DNA from: Candidatus Woesearchaeota archaeon CG_4_10_14_0_2_um_filter_33_13
GTDB lineage: Archaea; Nanobdellota; Nanobdellia; Woesearchaeales; GW2011-AR9
Direction of reading: 5' to 3'
Length of the DNA: 38,193 nt
Assembly: GCA_002792115.1 (NCBI GenBank)
Contig: PFNQ01000053.1
Location: 1-38,193, forward strand
The translations under genes and the position numbers were made by a program. Positions 7,769 through 15,865 of the stretch are shown here, in pieces; the first letter of the stretch is position 1, and each line of letters begins with the position of its first letter. The notes under the pieces were generated by a model, which worked only from the letters and a program-made list of their open reading frames with translations, did not search any database and had not been told where the DNA came from.

Positions 7769-9433
7769 CTATTCTACCACTAAAGAACCAGTCATTCCAC
7801 GCCAGTCTTCACAGCTGCTACACTTGAATTCAAACTTACCACTTTCTTTAGCAACAAACTCTACAACTGTTGTGCCCTTTACATCTTTGTTTACTGAAAG
7901 TTGAGGTATAGCAAAGGAAAAATCCAAATCACTTGGCATTATTGTTAATTTAACAATCTCGCCTTTCTTTACAGTAACTTTGTTAGGGCTAAACAACCAT
8001 TTCTTCGCACTTAAAGTGAATTCTCTTACAACTCCCGGAACTGTTGCTTCTTCAACTACATCCGATACGGTTACTGGTGCTTGAACTTCCTCTTCAACAG
8101 GCAAAACTATTAGTTCCTCAACCACTTCTTCTACTTCTGGTACAACATTAGCTTCTTCAATCTCTACTGAGACTTCTAAATCCCCACTCGTACCTTCAAC
8201 TTCAGCTAAAGCAACTTCAATTTCTTGCTTGAAGACAGAAAATGGTTGTGCTCCACTAATTAATTTTCCATTTATGAAAAAGGCAGGGGTCCCAGAAACA
8301 CCATAACTTTGACCATCTAACAAATCATTTTCAATCTCCTCAGCCATTGCTCCGCTATCTAAACATTCGTTAAAGTCTTTAGTATCTAACCCAAGATCCT
8401 TAGCATAACCTTTCAAATAATCAACGCCAAGATAGTCCTGATTTTCAAATAAGTAATCATGCATTTCCCAAAACTTTCCTTGTTCTCCGGCACATTCAGC
8501 AGCCTCAGCAGCTTTTTGTGCTTCAAGATGAAATTCTAATGGAAAATCTCTGAAAACATACTTTACTTTACCGGTGTCAACATATTCTTTTATTAATTGA
8601 GGATATGTCTCCAAGACATACTTTCCACAGAAAGGACATTCAAAATCACTAAATTCAACTATTGTAACTAATGCATTTACATCTCCTTTAACGGCATCAT
8701 CATCAACTGAAACATCAATCCTTGCTTCATTATTTTCTCCCTGAAGAGTCAAGCTATCACTAACAGCAAATCCTTGAGGAAAAAATAAACTACCATCCTT
8801 AGTGATGTAAGAATCTACTTCTTGTCCAGCCACACTTAAAGTGATTTGGTATAAATTTCCTGCATCTGTTGAACTTGTAATTTCAGCAATAAATGGTTCT
8901 TGCAAAAGATTGTTGTTAACAAAATCCAATGCTTTCATCTCTGCTTCACTTAAAGACAACTCCCCATTAGAATTGCCTTTAGCCAAACCAAATCCATTTG
9001 TATAAATAGAAGCAATCAAGATAATCAACAAAACGCCAGCTATAACTTTCCAAAAACTAGAACCTTTATTAATATTTTCTTCTGATTCATCTTCCCACGG
9101 ATCAACAGTAGGAGAAACTTCAACTTTTGGTTCTTCTTTTTTAACTTCCTTTACCTCTTTAACTGGTTCTTTAATTACATCTTTATTAAATTTAGCTGAT
9201 GTAATTTTAATATCATTATCATCATCTTTGAGTATTTTAACTCTTATTTCTTCAACCGGTTCAATCTTCTTTGCTACGGTTTTTGAATTTTTAGCTTTCT
9301 TAGCTTCTTTATTATCTTTATTTTTCTTAGAAAATTTTTCATCATCTTTTTGTCCAATAATCTCAATCTCTTCTTCTAAGAACTCATCACCAAAAAAGGT
9401 GTCATCCATCTCATCTAACTGTTTTTGTTCCAT
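7769..9433 (-). CDS. Membrane-anchored DsbA-family thiol-disulfide oxidoreductase fused to a C-terminal cupredoxin-like domain
   Basis: This 554-residue protein has four parts. Residues 1-125 are a highly charged Lys/Glu-rich cytoplasmic region. Residues 128-145 form one transmembrane helix. About residues 245-412 form a DsbA/thioredoxin-like domain with active site CPFC (266-269) and the cis-proline motif GTPAFF. After a Glu/Val-rich linker, about residues 468-554 resemble a cupredoxin of the cytochrome-oxidase subunit II kind. In that domain the copper residues are degenerate: the usual His before SF is Phe505, and the metal loop reads KCSSCEDWRGM, with a C-x2-C spacing and Trp where His is expected. 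The DsbA part should act outside the membrane on disulfides. A GAGGTGG ribosome-binding site lies 7 nt before the ATG. Confidence 0.88.
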   Translation of the reverse strand: MEQKQLDEMDDTFFGDEFLEEEIEIIGQKDDEKFSKKNKDNKEAKKAKNSKTVAKKIEPVEEIRVKILKDDDNDIKITSAKFNKDVIKEPVKEVKEVKKEEPKVEVSPTVDPWEDESEENINKGSSFWKVIAGVLLIILIASIYTNGFGLAKGNSNGELSLSEAEMKALDFVNNNLLQEPFIAEITSSTDAGNLYQITLSVAGQEVDSYITKDGSLFFPQGFAVSDSLTLQGENNEARIDVSVDDDAVKGDVNALVTIVEFSDFECPFCGKYVLETYPQLIKEYVDTGKVKYVFRDFPLEFHLEAQKAAEAAECAGEQGKFWEMHDYLFENQDYLGVDYLKGYAKDLGLDTKDFNECLDSGAMAEEIENDLLDGQSYGVSGTPAFFINGKLISGAQPFSVFKQEIEVALAEVEGTSGDLEVSVEIEEANVVPEVEEVVEELIVLPVEEEVQAPVTVSDVVEEATVPGVVREFTLSAKKWLFSPNKVTVKKGEIVKLTIMPSDLDFSFAIPQLSVNKDVKGTTVVEFVAKESGKFEFKCSSCEDWRGMTGSLVVE

Positions 9434-9530
9434 TTAAAAACCACCTCACTTTTTCTGTTGGGTTGTAAAATATAACACGTTAATCTAACTGTATTGATCC
9501 TACCCTCAGAGGTATATCGTGCAATAATTG

Positions 9531-9540
9531 TTTATAAAGA
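9531..9540 (-). promoter_or_regulatory. TATA box for the DsbA-cupredoxin gene
   Basis: CTTTATAAAC on the minus strand would start transcription near 9510 and give a leader of about 75 nt that includes the strong ribosome-binding site at 9441-9447. A second TATA-like element at 9467-9474 would start too close to that site. Confidence 0.45.
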
Positions 9541-9551
9541 TTTAGCTGGTG

Positions 9552-9579
9552 GGGTGAATATTCCCGGCAATATACACCC
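9552..9579. repeat. 28-bp inverted repeat upstream of the DsbA-cupredoxin promoter
   Basis: The arms GGGTGAATATT and AATATACACCC are complementary at 10 of 11 positions and enclose a 6-base centre. The repeat ends 12 bp upstream of the TATA box at 9531-9540 and lies about 40 bp after the stop of the ABC ATPase gene. It could be an operator or the 3' hairpin of the ABC operon mRNA. No long T run follows on the minus strand, which favours a protein-binding site. Confidence 0.45.
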
Positions 9580-9618
9580 AAAACACAAAATTATAGAACA
9601 AATTAATTATAAAACAAA

Positions 9619-10332
9619 TTAATGTTTAATCCCATTATATTCTATCTTCAAAACTTCACCATCCTTCAAATGGATTGTTTTTTGAGAATATTTCACCAAA
9701 TCAACATCATGAGTAACTAAAATAATTGTTTTCTTTTCTTCTGTGTGTAACCTCGCTAACATAGCCATAACTTGCTCTCCGGATTTAGAATCTAAATTTC
9801 CTGTTGGTTCATCAGCCAAAATGATTTCTGGATTATTAATTAATGACCGAGAAATTGCTACTCTTTGTTGCTGACCACCAGATAATTCTGTTGGTTTGTG
9901 ATCCATTCTCTCTCCTAAACCCATTTTTGTAAGTAACTCTTTTCCTCTTTTAATTCTCTCTTCTTCCGGCATGTTTTGAAAAATTGTTGGGAGAATAACA
10001 TTTTCCAAAGCTGTTAAAGTAGGGATTAAGTTAAATTGTTGAAAAATAAACCCAATTGTTTTACCCCGTAATTGTGCTAAATCAGATTCACTAAGCGTAG
10101 AAATGTCTGTTCCCTTTAATAAGACCTTTCCTTTAGTGGGCGTGTCTAATACGCCCACCTGATTCATCATCGTAGATTTGCCAGAACCTGACGGGCCAAT
10201 TATAACAACAAATTCCCCTTGATTTATCTCAACGTTAACTCCTTTAAGCACATTTAAGGCAACTTCTCCCATGTAATATGTTTTCCAAACATCTTTTAGT
10301 TCAATGATTGTATTAGCTTTCTTTGATTTCAT
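9619..10332 (-). CDS. ABC transporter ATP-binding protein (MacB/LolD type)
   Basis: This protein of about 237 residues powers an ABC exporter or lipoprotein-release system. It has Walker A GPSGSGKST, the Q-loop FIFQQFNLI, the signature LSGGQQQRVA, Walker B IILADEPTGNLDS and the H-loop VTHD. The wording of these motifs is that of the MacB/LolD/FtsE group, which partners FtsX-fold permeases, and two such permeases are encoded upstream in the same operon. The in-frame TTG at 10362 would add ten residues, but the ATG at 10332 fits the family start better. It is the last gene of the operon, after the phosphoribosyltransferase. The substrate is unknown; peptides, lipids or lipoproteins are typical of the group. 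Confidence 0.93.
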   Translation of the reverse strand: MKSKKANTIIELKDVWKTYYMGEVALNVLKGVNVEINQGEFVVIIGPSGSGKSTMMNQVGVLDTPTKGKVLLKGTDISTLSESDLAQLRGKTIGFIFQQFNLIPTLTALENVILPTIFQNMPEEERIKRGKELLTKMGLGERMDHKPTELSGGQQQRVAISRSLINNPEIILADEPTGNLDSKSGEQVMAMLARLHTEEKKTIILVTHDVDLVKYSQKTIHLKDGEVLKIEYNGIKH

Positions 10333-10366
10333 GTTTTTATCTTTGTATGTTAGATTTAACAACTGG

Positions 10367-11035
10367 TTATTTAATTTTTTTGTAAGTATCCAAATCTTTA
10401 TTAGTATCTTTCAGTAGTTGAATTGCTTCTTTATCCTCAACTTGAGAGAAAGATTCATAAAATTGCCCAACGGCAAAGAAATCAGCAGGCGTCTCTAAAC
10501 AAATTAATTCATCTACTTTTTGCTTAATTATTTCAACAGTATTTTTTGGACCCACAGGAATTGCAACAATTATTTTTTGTGGGTGTTCAACCAACACCAC
10601 ATCAATTGCAGCAAGAATAGTGTTTCCCGTAGCAGTTCCATCGTCAGTAATAACAATAACCATGTCTTTATAACTAAGGGGCGTTTCTGTTCCAGTATAC
10701 ATCTTGTATTTTTCTTTTATAACTTTTTGCAGTTCTATTTCTTTCTTAGTAATATAGTTAATAGAAACTTCTCTTAGTACAGAAGAGTCTTTAGTCATAA
10801 CTTTTCCCTTAAGACTAACTGCCCCAATAGCAAACTCTTTCTCTAAAGGATGACCTATTTTCTTTGTAATAATAACATCTAATCTTAAACCAAGATTCTT
10901 AGCCAAAACCGCACCGACTTGTAACCCTCCTCTCGGAATAGCCAAAACGATTACTTCCCTGTTATCTTTATATTGAACCAAACATTCAGCCAATTTTTTG
11001 CCAGCTTGAAAACGATCACGAAACATCTTACTCAT
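10367..11035 (-). CDS. Phosphoribosyltransferase-fold protein (COG1926-like)
   Basis: The 222-residue product has the type I phosphoribosyltransferase fold. IPRGGLQVGAVLA lies near the N terminus, and the PRPP-binding motif appears as VITDDGTATGNT. The arrangement matches the poorly characterised COG1926 group often annotated as predicted phosphoribosyltransferases, not a named salvage enzyme; the base-specificity hood of Hpt or Apt is not recognisable. Its start overlaps the end of the upstream permease gene by 8 bp, so the two are translationally coupled. Its place between permease and ATPase genes of one transporter is unusual. Whether it works with the transporter or is a passenger cannot be told from sequence. 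Confidence 0.85.
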   Translation of the reverse strand: MSKMFRDRFQAGKKLAECLVQYKDNREVIVLAIPRGGLQVGAVLAKNLGLRLDVIITKKIGHPLEKEFAIGAVSLKGKVMTKDSSVLREVSINYITKKEIELQKVIKEKYKMYTGTETPLSYKDMVIVITDDGTATGNTILAAIDVVLVEHPQKIIVAIPVGPKNTVEIIKQKVDELICLETPADFFAVGQFYESFSQVEDKEAIQLLKDTNKDLDTYKKIK

Positions 11036-12242
11036 ACCTCAAACTATCCACGGGATTAAGTTTTGATGCTCTTCTCGCTGGAGAAACCCCAGACAAACAA
11101 CCAATAACAAACGAAAATAATAAGGTTCCGCTGATTAATAACCAATTTATTTCTATAAGCAAAAAAACTGGACCTACAATCAGAATAAAAATAAATTCAG
11201 TGATTTTAGCAAATATTATTCCTAAGATCACGCCAATAATCCCTCCACCTAAGCCATATAATCCTGATTCAACTAAAAACAGGTACAACACTTGAGAATT
11301 CCTGGCCCCTAATGCTTTTAGAATGCCAATCTCTTTTGTTCGTTCTAAAACAGCTGTATACATGGTATTCATAATCCCAATACCTCCAACTAATAAAGAA
11401 ATTGCTGCTATTCCTATCAAAACTAATTGTACCATATTTAAAATAGTAGAAAATGAACTAGCTAATTGTTCTGGAGTTTCTACATTAAAATCTTCATCAC
11501 CCTCTTTTAGATGGCGAGATTTTCTTAAATCTTTTTTAACATTCTCCGCAACCACACTAATATCTTCTCCAGAGTTTGTTTGTGCGATGATATAACCTAA
11601 CTCGTCTCCTGTTCCAAAAATTTCTGAAAATGTGTCTAAAGGGATCATACTCATTTTGTCATCTGGAGGAGACCCAATCTTTTTATTAAATCCAACCACT
11701 TTAAAGACCTGATCCTGGATCATGATCTTATCGCCCAATTCTAAAGATTTCTCAAACAAACCCGGTTGTGTATATTCATAACCTAAAACAACTTTATATT
11801 TATCACCTTTTCTTAAAAATCTACCAGAACTTAATTCCCAAGTTTGAGCCTCTCCGATTAAAGCCCTTTCTTCAGGATCATCAGGCAATCCTGACACATA
11901 ATTAAAACGCACAATCTCATTAAATTCGTATTTACCATTAGAGTAGCCCATACCTGCAGCTAATTTTATTCCAGACGAACCTTTTACAATATCTAAATCC
12001 TTTTCTCTTAACTTTACTGAAGAACCGATGCCAGAAAAAGTCCCTCCTTTAGCACTAATAAATAATTTATCTTTGCCTAATAATTCAAATTGTTTGTCAA
12101 TAGCATTCTCTAGACCCTGTCCAAGAGTAACCAAAGAAACAATAGCGGCTATACCAATAAAAACACCAATTAGAGTTAACCAAGAACGTACTTTTTTCCG
12201 TCTTATTTCTTTCCAAGGTATAATAAAGTAATCTTGGATCAT
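11028..12242 (-). CDS. MacB/FtsX-type ABC transporter permease, second copy
   Basis: This 404-residue protein has the MacB-family layout. A first transmembrane helix follows KKVRSWLTLIGVFIGI; then comes a large extracytoplasmic domain (about residues 45-270) and three C-terminal helices with GGIGIMNTMYTAV and ERTKEIGILKALGAR, the conserved coupling segment, ending in SPARRASKLNPVDSLRYE. It shares all of these with the gene just upstream, so the two are tandem paralogues that may form a heterodimer. The overlap with the upstream permease is 4 bp (ATGA) and with the downstream phosphoribosyltransferase 8 bp. The likely role is export or membrane extraction of a substrate driven by the ATPase at 9619-10332. 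Confidence 0.93.
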   Translation of the reverse strand: MIQDYFIIPWKEIRRKKVRSWLTLIGVFIGIAAIVSLVTLGQGLENAIDKQFELLGKDKLFISAKGGTFSGIGSSVKLREKDLDIVKGSSGIKLAAGMGYSNGKYEFNEIVRFNYVSGLPDDPEERALIGEAQTWELSSGRFLRKGDKYKVVLGYEYTQPGLFEKSLELGDKIMIQDQVFKVVGFNKKIGSPPDDKMSMIPLDTFSEIFGTGDELGYIIAQTNSGEDISVVAENVKKDLRKSRHLKEGDEDFNVETPEQLASSFSTILNMVQLVLIGIAAISLLVGGIGIMNTMYTAVLERTKEIGILKALGARNSQVLYLFLVESGLYGLGGGIIGVILGIIFAKITEFIFILIVGPVFLLIEINWLLISGTLLFSFVIGCLSGVSPARRASKLNPVDSLRYE

Positions 12243-13459
12243 TTTCTTAATGCCTCCACAGGATTAAGCTTAGCTGCTTGTTTTGCTGGAAACCAACCAG
12301 ACATTGCCCCAATAAGAAAACCAAACATTAACATACTAAAAATCAACATAAAACTGAAATCTGCTCGAATTAAATAACTCCCATAAATTTGATAACCAAC
12401 ATATTCTACAAATTTCCCAATAACAAATCCTAAAGTTACCCCTATCACTCCACCGAAAAAACCCAACATTCCAGATTCAATCAAAAACAATAACAAGATT
12501 GATTCTCTTCTCGCACCAATGGCTTTCATAATTCCAATTTCTTTAGTTCTCTGGATAACTGCTGTGTACATGGTATTCATTATCCCAATTCCCCCAACAA
12601 ATAAAGATATTCCTGCGATTCCGACAAGAATTCCTTGAACAATCACGAGAATTGTTGTTAAAGTTTCAATAACCTTACCTGGAGTTTGTACTGTAAAATC
12701 TTCCTTGCCTTTATCCACATCTCTACGACGCCTTAATTCCTTATTAACACGTTCTTCAATCATAGGAAGTTCTTCTTCTGAAGTAACCTTAACGCCAATC
12801 ATGTCATACTCTTCACCAATACCTAACACTTCTTTCAAAGCTGATTCCGGAACAACAATGGTTCCATCCTGAAAAGGATTTCCAGATTTTTTTAATATAC
12901 CTACAACTTCAAATTGTTGGTCTTGAATTTTTATCTTACTCCTTAGCTCTACTGGCTTATCAAAAACATCGACATTAAAGTCAGATCCGATCATAACTTT
13001 GTATTTATCACCATTTTTCAATAAACGTCCTTCTTCTATTTGATAATCGTTTACTTCCATCACTAAATCTCTTAAACGATTGTCCGCAGAGTCCGGCATT
13101 GAAGCGATATAACTATAAAGCACTTCACTTTTAAATTCTAGTTTAGCAGAGCGAATTAATCTACCTACAGAAATTTCAACACCATTAATTTTGTTAATTG
13201 CTTTCCAATCATCGGTTGTTAATGGTTCAACAACATCTGTCCCTGGCGGACCAAAACCAGATCCTGCCGCCTGCACAATTAATTTATCAGAACCAAGTTT
13301 TACAAATTGTTCCCCGATAGCATTCTGCATTCCTTGTGATAAAGAGATTAAAGAAACAACTGCAGCAATACCTATAAAAATTCCTAGCATGGTTAGCCAA
13401 GAACGAAGTTTACGATGTTTAGCATTCCCATAAGCCAGTTTAAAATAATCTTTGAGCAT
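12239..13459 (-). CDS. MacB/FtsX-type ABC transporter permease, first copy
   Basis: With the start at ATG 13459 the protein has 406 residues, nearly the same as its paralogue downstream. It begins MLKDYFKLA and soon reaches RKLRSWLTMLGIFIGI, the first helix. A longer frame runs up to 13675, but its extra 72 residues overlap the divergent peptidase gene and have no counterpart in the paralogue. The extracytoplasmic domain is followed by three helices with GGIGIMNTMYTAV and QRTKEIGIMKAIGAR, and the C terminus reads FPAKQAAKLNPVEALRK. It is the first gene of the four-gene operon. Between it and the divergent gene at 13552 are only 92 bp, so the promoters are packed back to back. Confidence 0.92.
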   Translation of the reverse strand: MLKDYFKLAYGNAKHRKLRSWLTMLGIFIGIAAVVSLISLSQGMQNAIGEQFVKLGSDKLIVQAAGSGFGPPGTDVVEPLTTDDWKAINKINGVEISVGRLIRSAKLEFKSEVLYSYIASMPDSADNRLRDLVMEVNDYQIEEGRLLKNGDKYKVMIGSDFNVDVFDKPVELRSKIKIQDQQFEVVGILKKSGNPFQDGTIVVPESALKEVLGIGEEYDMIGVKVTSEEELPMIEERVNKELRRRRDVDKGKEDFTVQTPGKVIETLTTILVIVQGILVGIAGISLFVGGIGIMNTMYTAVIQRTKEIGIMKAIGARRESILLLFLIESGMLGFFGGVIGVTLGFVIGKFVEYVGYQIYGSYLIRADFSFMLIFSMLMFGFLIGAMSGWFPAKQAAKLNPVEALRK

Positions 13460-13551
13460 GCTAATGGAAGAATTTGTTAGTTTAAAGGTTTTGCTGTTTT
13501 TAAGAATTAGTTTAAGAAAGGTTTTTATTGGTAAACTAATTAATTTGTATA

Positions 13552-14553
13552 ATGAACTGGTTTTATAGATTACTCTCAACAAAACGGCTAAGAAGATTAG
13601 TAGAGATGCGTCAGGTTGAAATAATAAATAGGAGCACAATTGAAACAAGACTTTTTGGATTACTGGAAAGAACAATCTTGTTGTTCTGTTTGTCTCATGA
13701 AGAAGCTAAAAAATATCCAAAGATTACAATAATAATTGAACCTTATGTTCAGAAACAAACCTCCTCTTTTTCTGGATCAGGATGGGTTGTTCCAGAAGAA
13801 TTAACCTTAGGGAGAGCTATAATCCATCTTAATTCAGACTCATTAAGTAGAAGCAATCAAAAAACAATAGCACAACATCTTCCGGGAACTTTGGCCCACG
13901 AACTAATTCACGCAACTCAAGAACTAAAATTCAATAACATTACTAAACTAGAAAAATCAAAAAAGAAACTTATTGACGCTCTTCAAAAAGCAGATGAATT
14001 ATTTTTACTAAGATTGTTTGATAAATATCCAGACGGTTACAAAGAACTATTACGTATCCTAATACAAGTTCGAACAAGATTTCGTTACTTTTTCTTTAAT
14101 CTGTCCTTAGAAGGACCAGCACAACTAGCAGGAGAGATGAAAAAAGGAAACGTGCGATTTACACCAGAACAATTATTGGCTTATCGAAAGAGAGCTGAGG
14201 ACTTAACTTTAAGGATTGCCGTATATTGGAGAGACATCCAAGAAGAATTTGATAACGATAATAATTTAGAAAAGATAAAGAATACTTGGCGCAAGTTAAG
14301 TGATCTTTTAGAAAGTAGCACATACGACGTTGGAGAATATATTGCATTTTTGTTGTTATACAGAGATTATCAAGTTAATGATTTTGAAGACATACTCAAA
14401 TTTGCCCCATTAAAATTCATCAAGGAATACGTGGCTGTGGAAACTTCATTATCACAAAATCCGGTTGTTTCAGTAACAGGAAATGTAGGATACGTCAATT
14501 ATAATGAAGTTTTAACGGGATGGTCAAAGATAATAGCCAAGATTAAAAAATAA
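13552..14553 (+). CDS. Predicted zinc metallopeptidase (HExxH), otherwise uncharacterised
   Basis: The 333-residue protein contains LAHELIHATQE, a zinc peptidase HExxH motif with His116, Glu117 and His120. A plausible third ligand is Glu187 or Glu195 in SLEGPAQLAGE, about 70 residues later, as in gluzincin-type enzymes. There is no signal peptide or obvious membrane helix, so it should be cytoplasmic or peripheral; basic residues are frequent at the N terminus. It is divergent from the MacB-type operon and shares a 92-bp promoter region with it, which suggests shared control. Its stop codon touches the stop codon of the convergent gene at 14554 with no base between. I do not recognise a named family; a cytoplasmic protease acting on transported or regulatory proteins is only a guess. 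Confidence 0.75.
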   Translation: MNWFYRLLSTKRLRRLVEMRQVEIINRSTIETRLFGLLERTILLFCLSHEEAKKYPKITIIIEPYVQKQTSSFSGSGWVVPEELTLGRAIIHLNSDSLSRSNQKTIAQHLPGTLAHELIHATQELKFNNITKLEKSKKKLIDALQKADELFLLRLFDKYPDGYKELLRILIQVRTRFRYFFFNLSLEGPAQLAGEMKKGNVRFTPEQLLAYRKRAEDLTLRIAVYWRDIQEEFDNDNNLEKIKNTWRKLSDLLESSTYDVGEYIAFLLLYRDYQVNDFEDILKFAPLKFIKEYVAVETSLSQNPVVSVTGNVGYVNYNEVLTGWSKIIAKIKK

Positions 14554-15795
14554 TTATTTCTTTTTCTTCTTGTAGAATCTTTTATAATAAACATAGCCAC
14601 CAATAGCAAGTATAATTATTAGCAAATACATCCAAGAATTACTACTTTGCAAAACACCAAACTTCTTCAGTTCAGATGAAGAATAGAGATACATTTGTAA
14701 ATCTAATGTTTGTTGAAATGGTTTGTTGTTAGCGTCATAATACTTAATCAGTACTGGTATTTTAAGAGTTTCAACATTTTTATTTATGAAAATATCTACA
14801 TCTTCGCTTCCAGTATCGTCAGCATCAATGTCGCCCAAATAAAAATAATCACTTGTCGAAACTAAAGTATAATATTCAGAAGGTAAAAGTTTTAACTCTA
14901 AATATTTCACATCGGAACCTCCAGCATTAGCAATTTCGATTGTTACCTTACCCGCCATTCCAGATTGTAAAACAGTACTTTTTTTAAGATAAACATTAAG
15001 GTTCGGAACTTCCCCAACAGTTAAAGCAAGAACATCACTTACAGAATAAGATGTTCCTAATTCGTCATTGTAAGTTATAGTTAAAGGAACTTTATATAAC
15101 CCTGGTGCCGCTTCTGGGTCAGCAATAATTTGAAATTCTAAAGAATTTTGATACCCCGATTTAAGTAAAGCAATTCTTCTTTCCGAAGAAGATTGATATG
15201 GGGCCAACGGTAAGGTATCACTATCAAAATCTAACTTGAACTTAACATCTTTAAGTACAGAATCTGCTTGATTCTTGACCATAATACTTACTTTTGCATC
15301 CTGACCAGGAGCAATCTGTTTTGGATTAGAACTAATGGAAGTTATATCTAAAACAGCATCATGAGTTTGAATGGTAACCATCAATTCATTGTTAGTATAA
15401 GCAATTGCCGACTCCCCTATCTGCACTAATAATTCAATTTCCGTATCTCCTTCAACCGCATTCTCATCAACCTTAACTTTAAACTCAACTATTTCCGCAT
15501 CTGCTCCAGTTGAACTTGCTCTTAGCTTCCCAATATTCTTCTCTGCAGAGCTGCCATATAATGTAAACGGAAAATTTGGGTGTAACTTCAAAATAACATC
15601 TTGAGTTGTCTCTTTTCCTTCATTTTCAACCTTAAATTTTAGAGTAACAATCTGTCCTGGTTCAACCGGATCAGGACTTTGTGAATAAAGAGTAACAGAA
15701 ATTTGTGGAGAACTGCCAGGAGTAACAGCAAAACCATTTAGCGAAGAAACAATTAAGATTGATAAAACAAACAAGATAAATTGTAATTTCTTCAT
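14554..15795 (-). CDS. Secreted, membrane-anchored COG1361-like (CARDB-type repeat) surface protein
   Basis: The protein of about 413 residues has a Sec signal peptide (MKKLQF, a hydrophobic core, cleavage probably near GFA). Three tandem beta-sandwich modules of about 115 residues follow; each starts with a phrase such as DPVEPGQIVTLKFKVEN or KQIAPGQDAKVSIMVKN and resembles CARDB/NEW3 domains. A C-terminal helix and a tail of five Lys anchor it to the membrane. This architecture is common in archaeal S-layer-associated proteins (COG1361). A GTG at 15804 is in frame but is part of the AAAGGTG ribosome-binding site; ATG 15795 or 15798 is the start. The gene lies downstream of the sigma factor gene but has its own TATA box. 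Confidence 0.85.
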   Translation of the reverse strand: MKKLQFILFVLSILIVSSLNGFAVTPGSSPQISVTLYSQSPDPVEPGQIVTLKFKVENEGKETTQDVILKLHPNFPFTLYGSSAEKNIGKLRASSTGADAEIVEFKVKVDENAVEGDTEIELLVQIGESAIAYTNNELMVTIQTHDAVLDITSISSNPKQIAPGQDAKVSIMVKNQADSVLKDVKFKLDFDSDTLPLAPYQSSSERRIALLKSGYQNSLEFQIIADPEAAPGLYKVPLTITYNDELGTSYSVSDVLALTVGEVPNLNVYLKKSTVLQSGMAGKVTIEIANAGGSDVKYLELKLLPSEYYTLVSTSDYFYLGDIDADDTGSEDVDIFINKNVETLKIPVLIKYYDANNKPFQQTLDLQMYLYSSSELKKFGVLQSSNSWMYLLIIILAIGGYVYYKRFYKKKKK

Positions 15796-15830
15796 CATCA
15801 GCACCTTTTTGTAGTATCAAAAAAACTCTT

Positions 15831-15844
15831 AAATATATATAAAG
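15831..15844 (-). promoter_or_regulatory. TATA box for the secreted COG1361-like gene
   Basis: CTTTATATATATTT on the minus strand would start transcription near 15812. It lies between the sigma factor stop (15866) and this gene's start, so the two genes are probably not solely co-transcribed. Confidence 0.5.
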
Positions 15845-15865
15845 GTATTGGTCATTATAATTAAT

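Noticed and set aside
13460-13675. A 72-residue N-terminal extension of the first permease
   Set aside because: It overlaps the divergent peptidase gene, has no counterpart in the paralogous permease and lies upstream of a good ATG at 13459.
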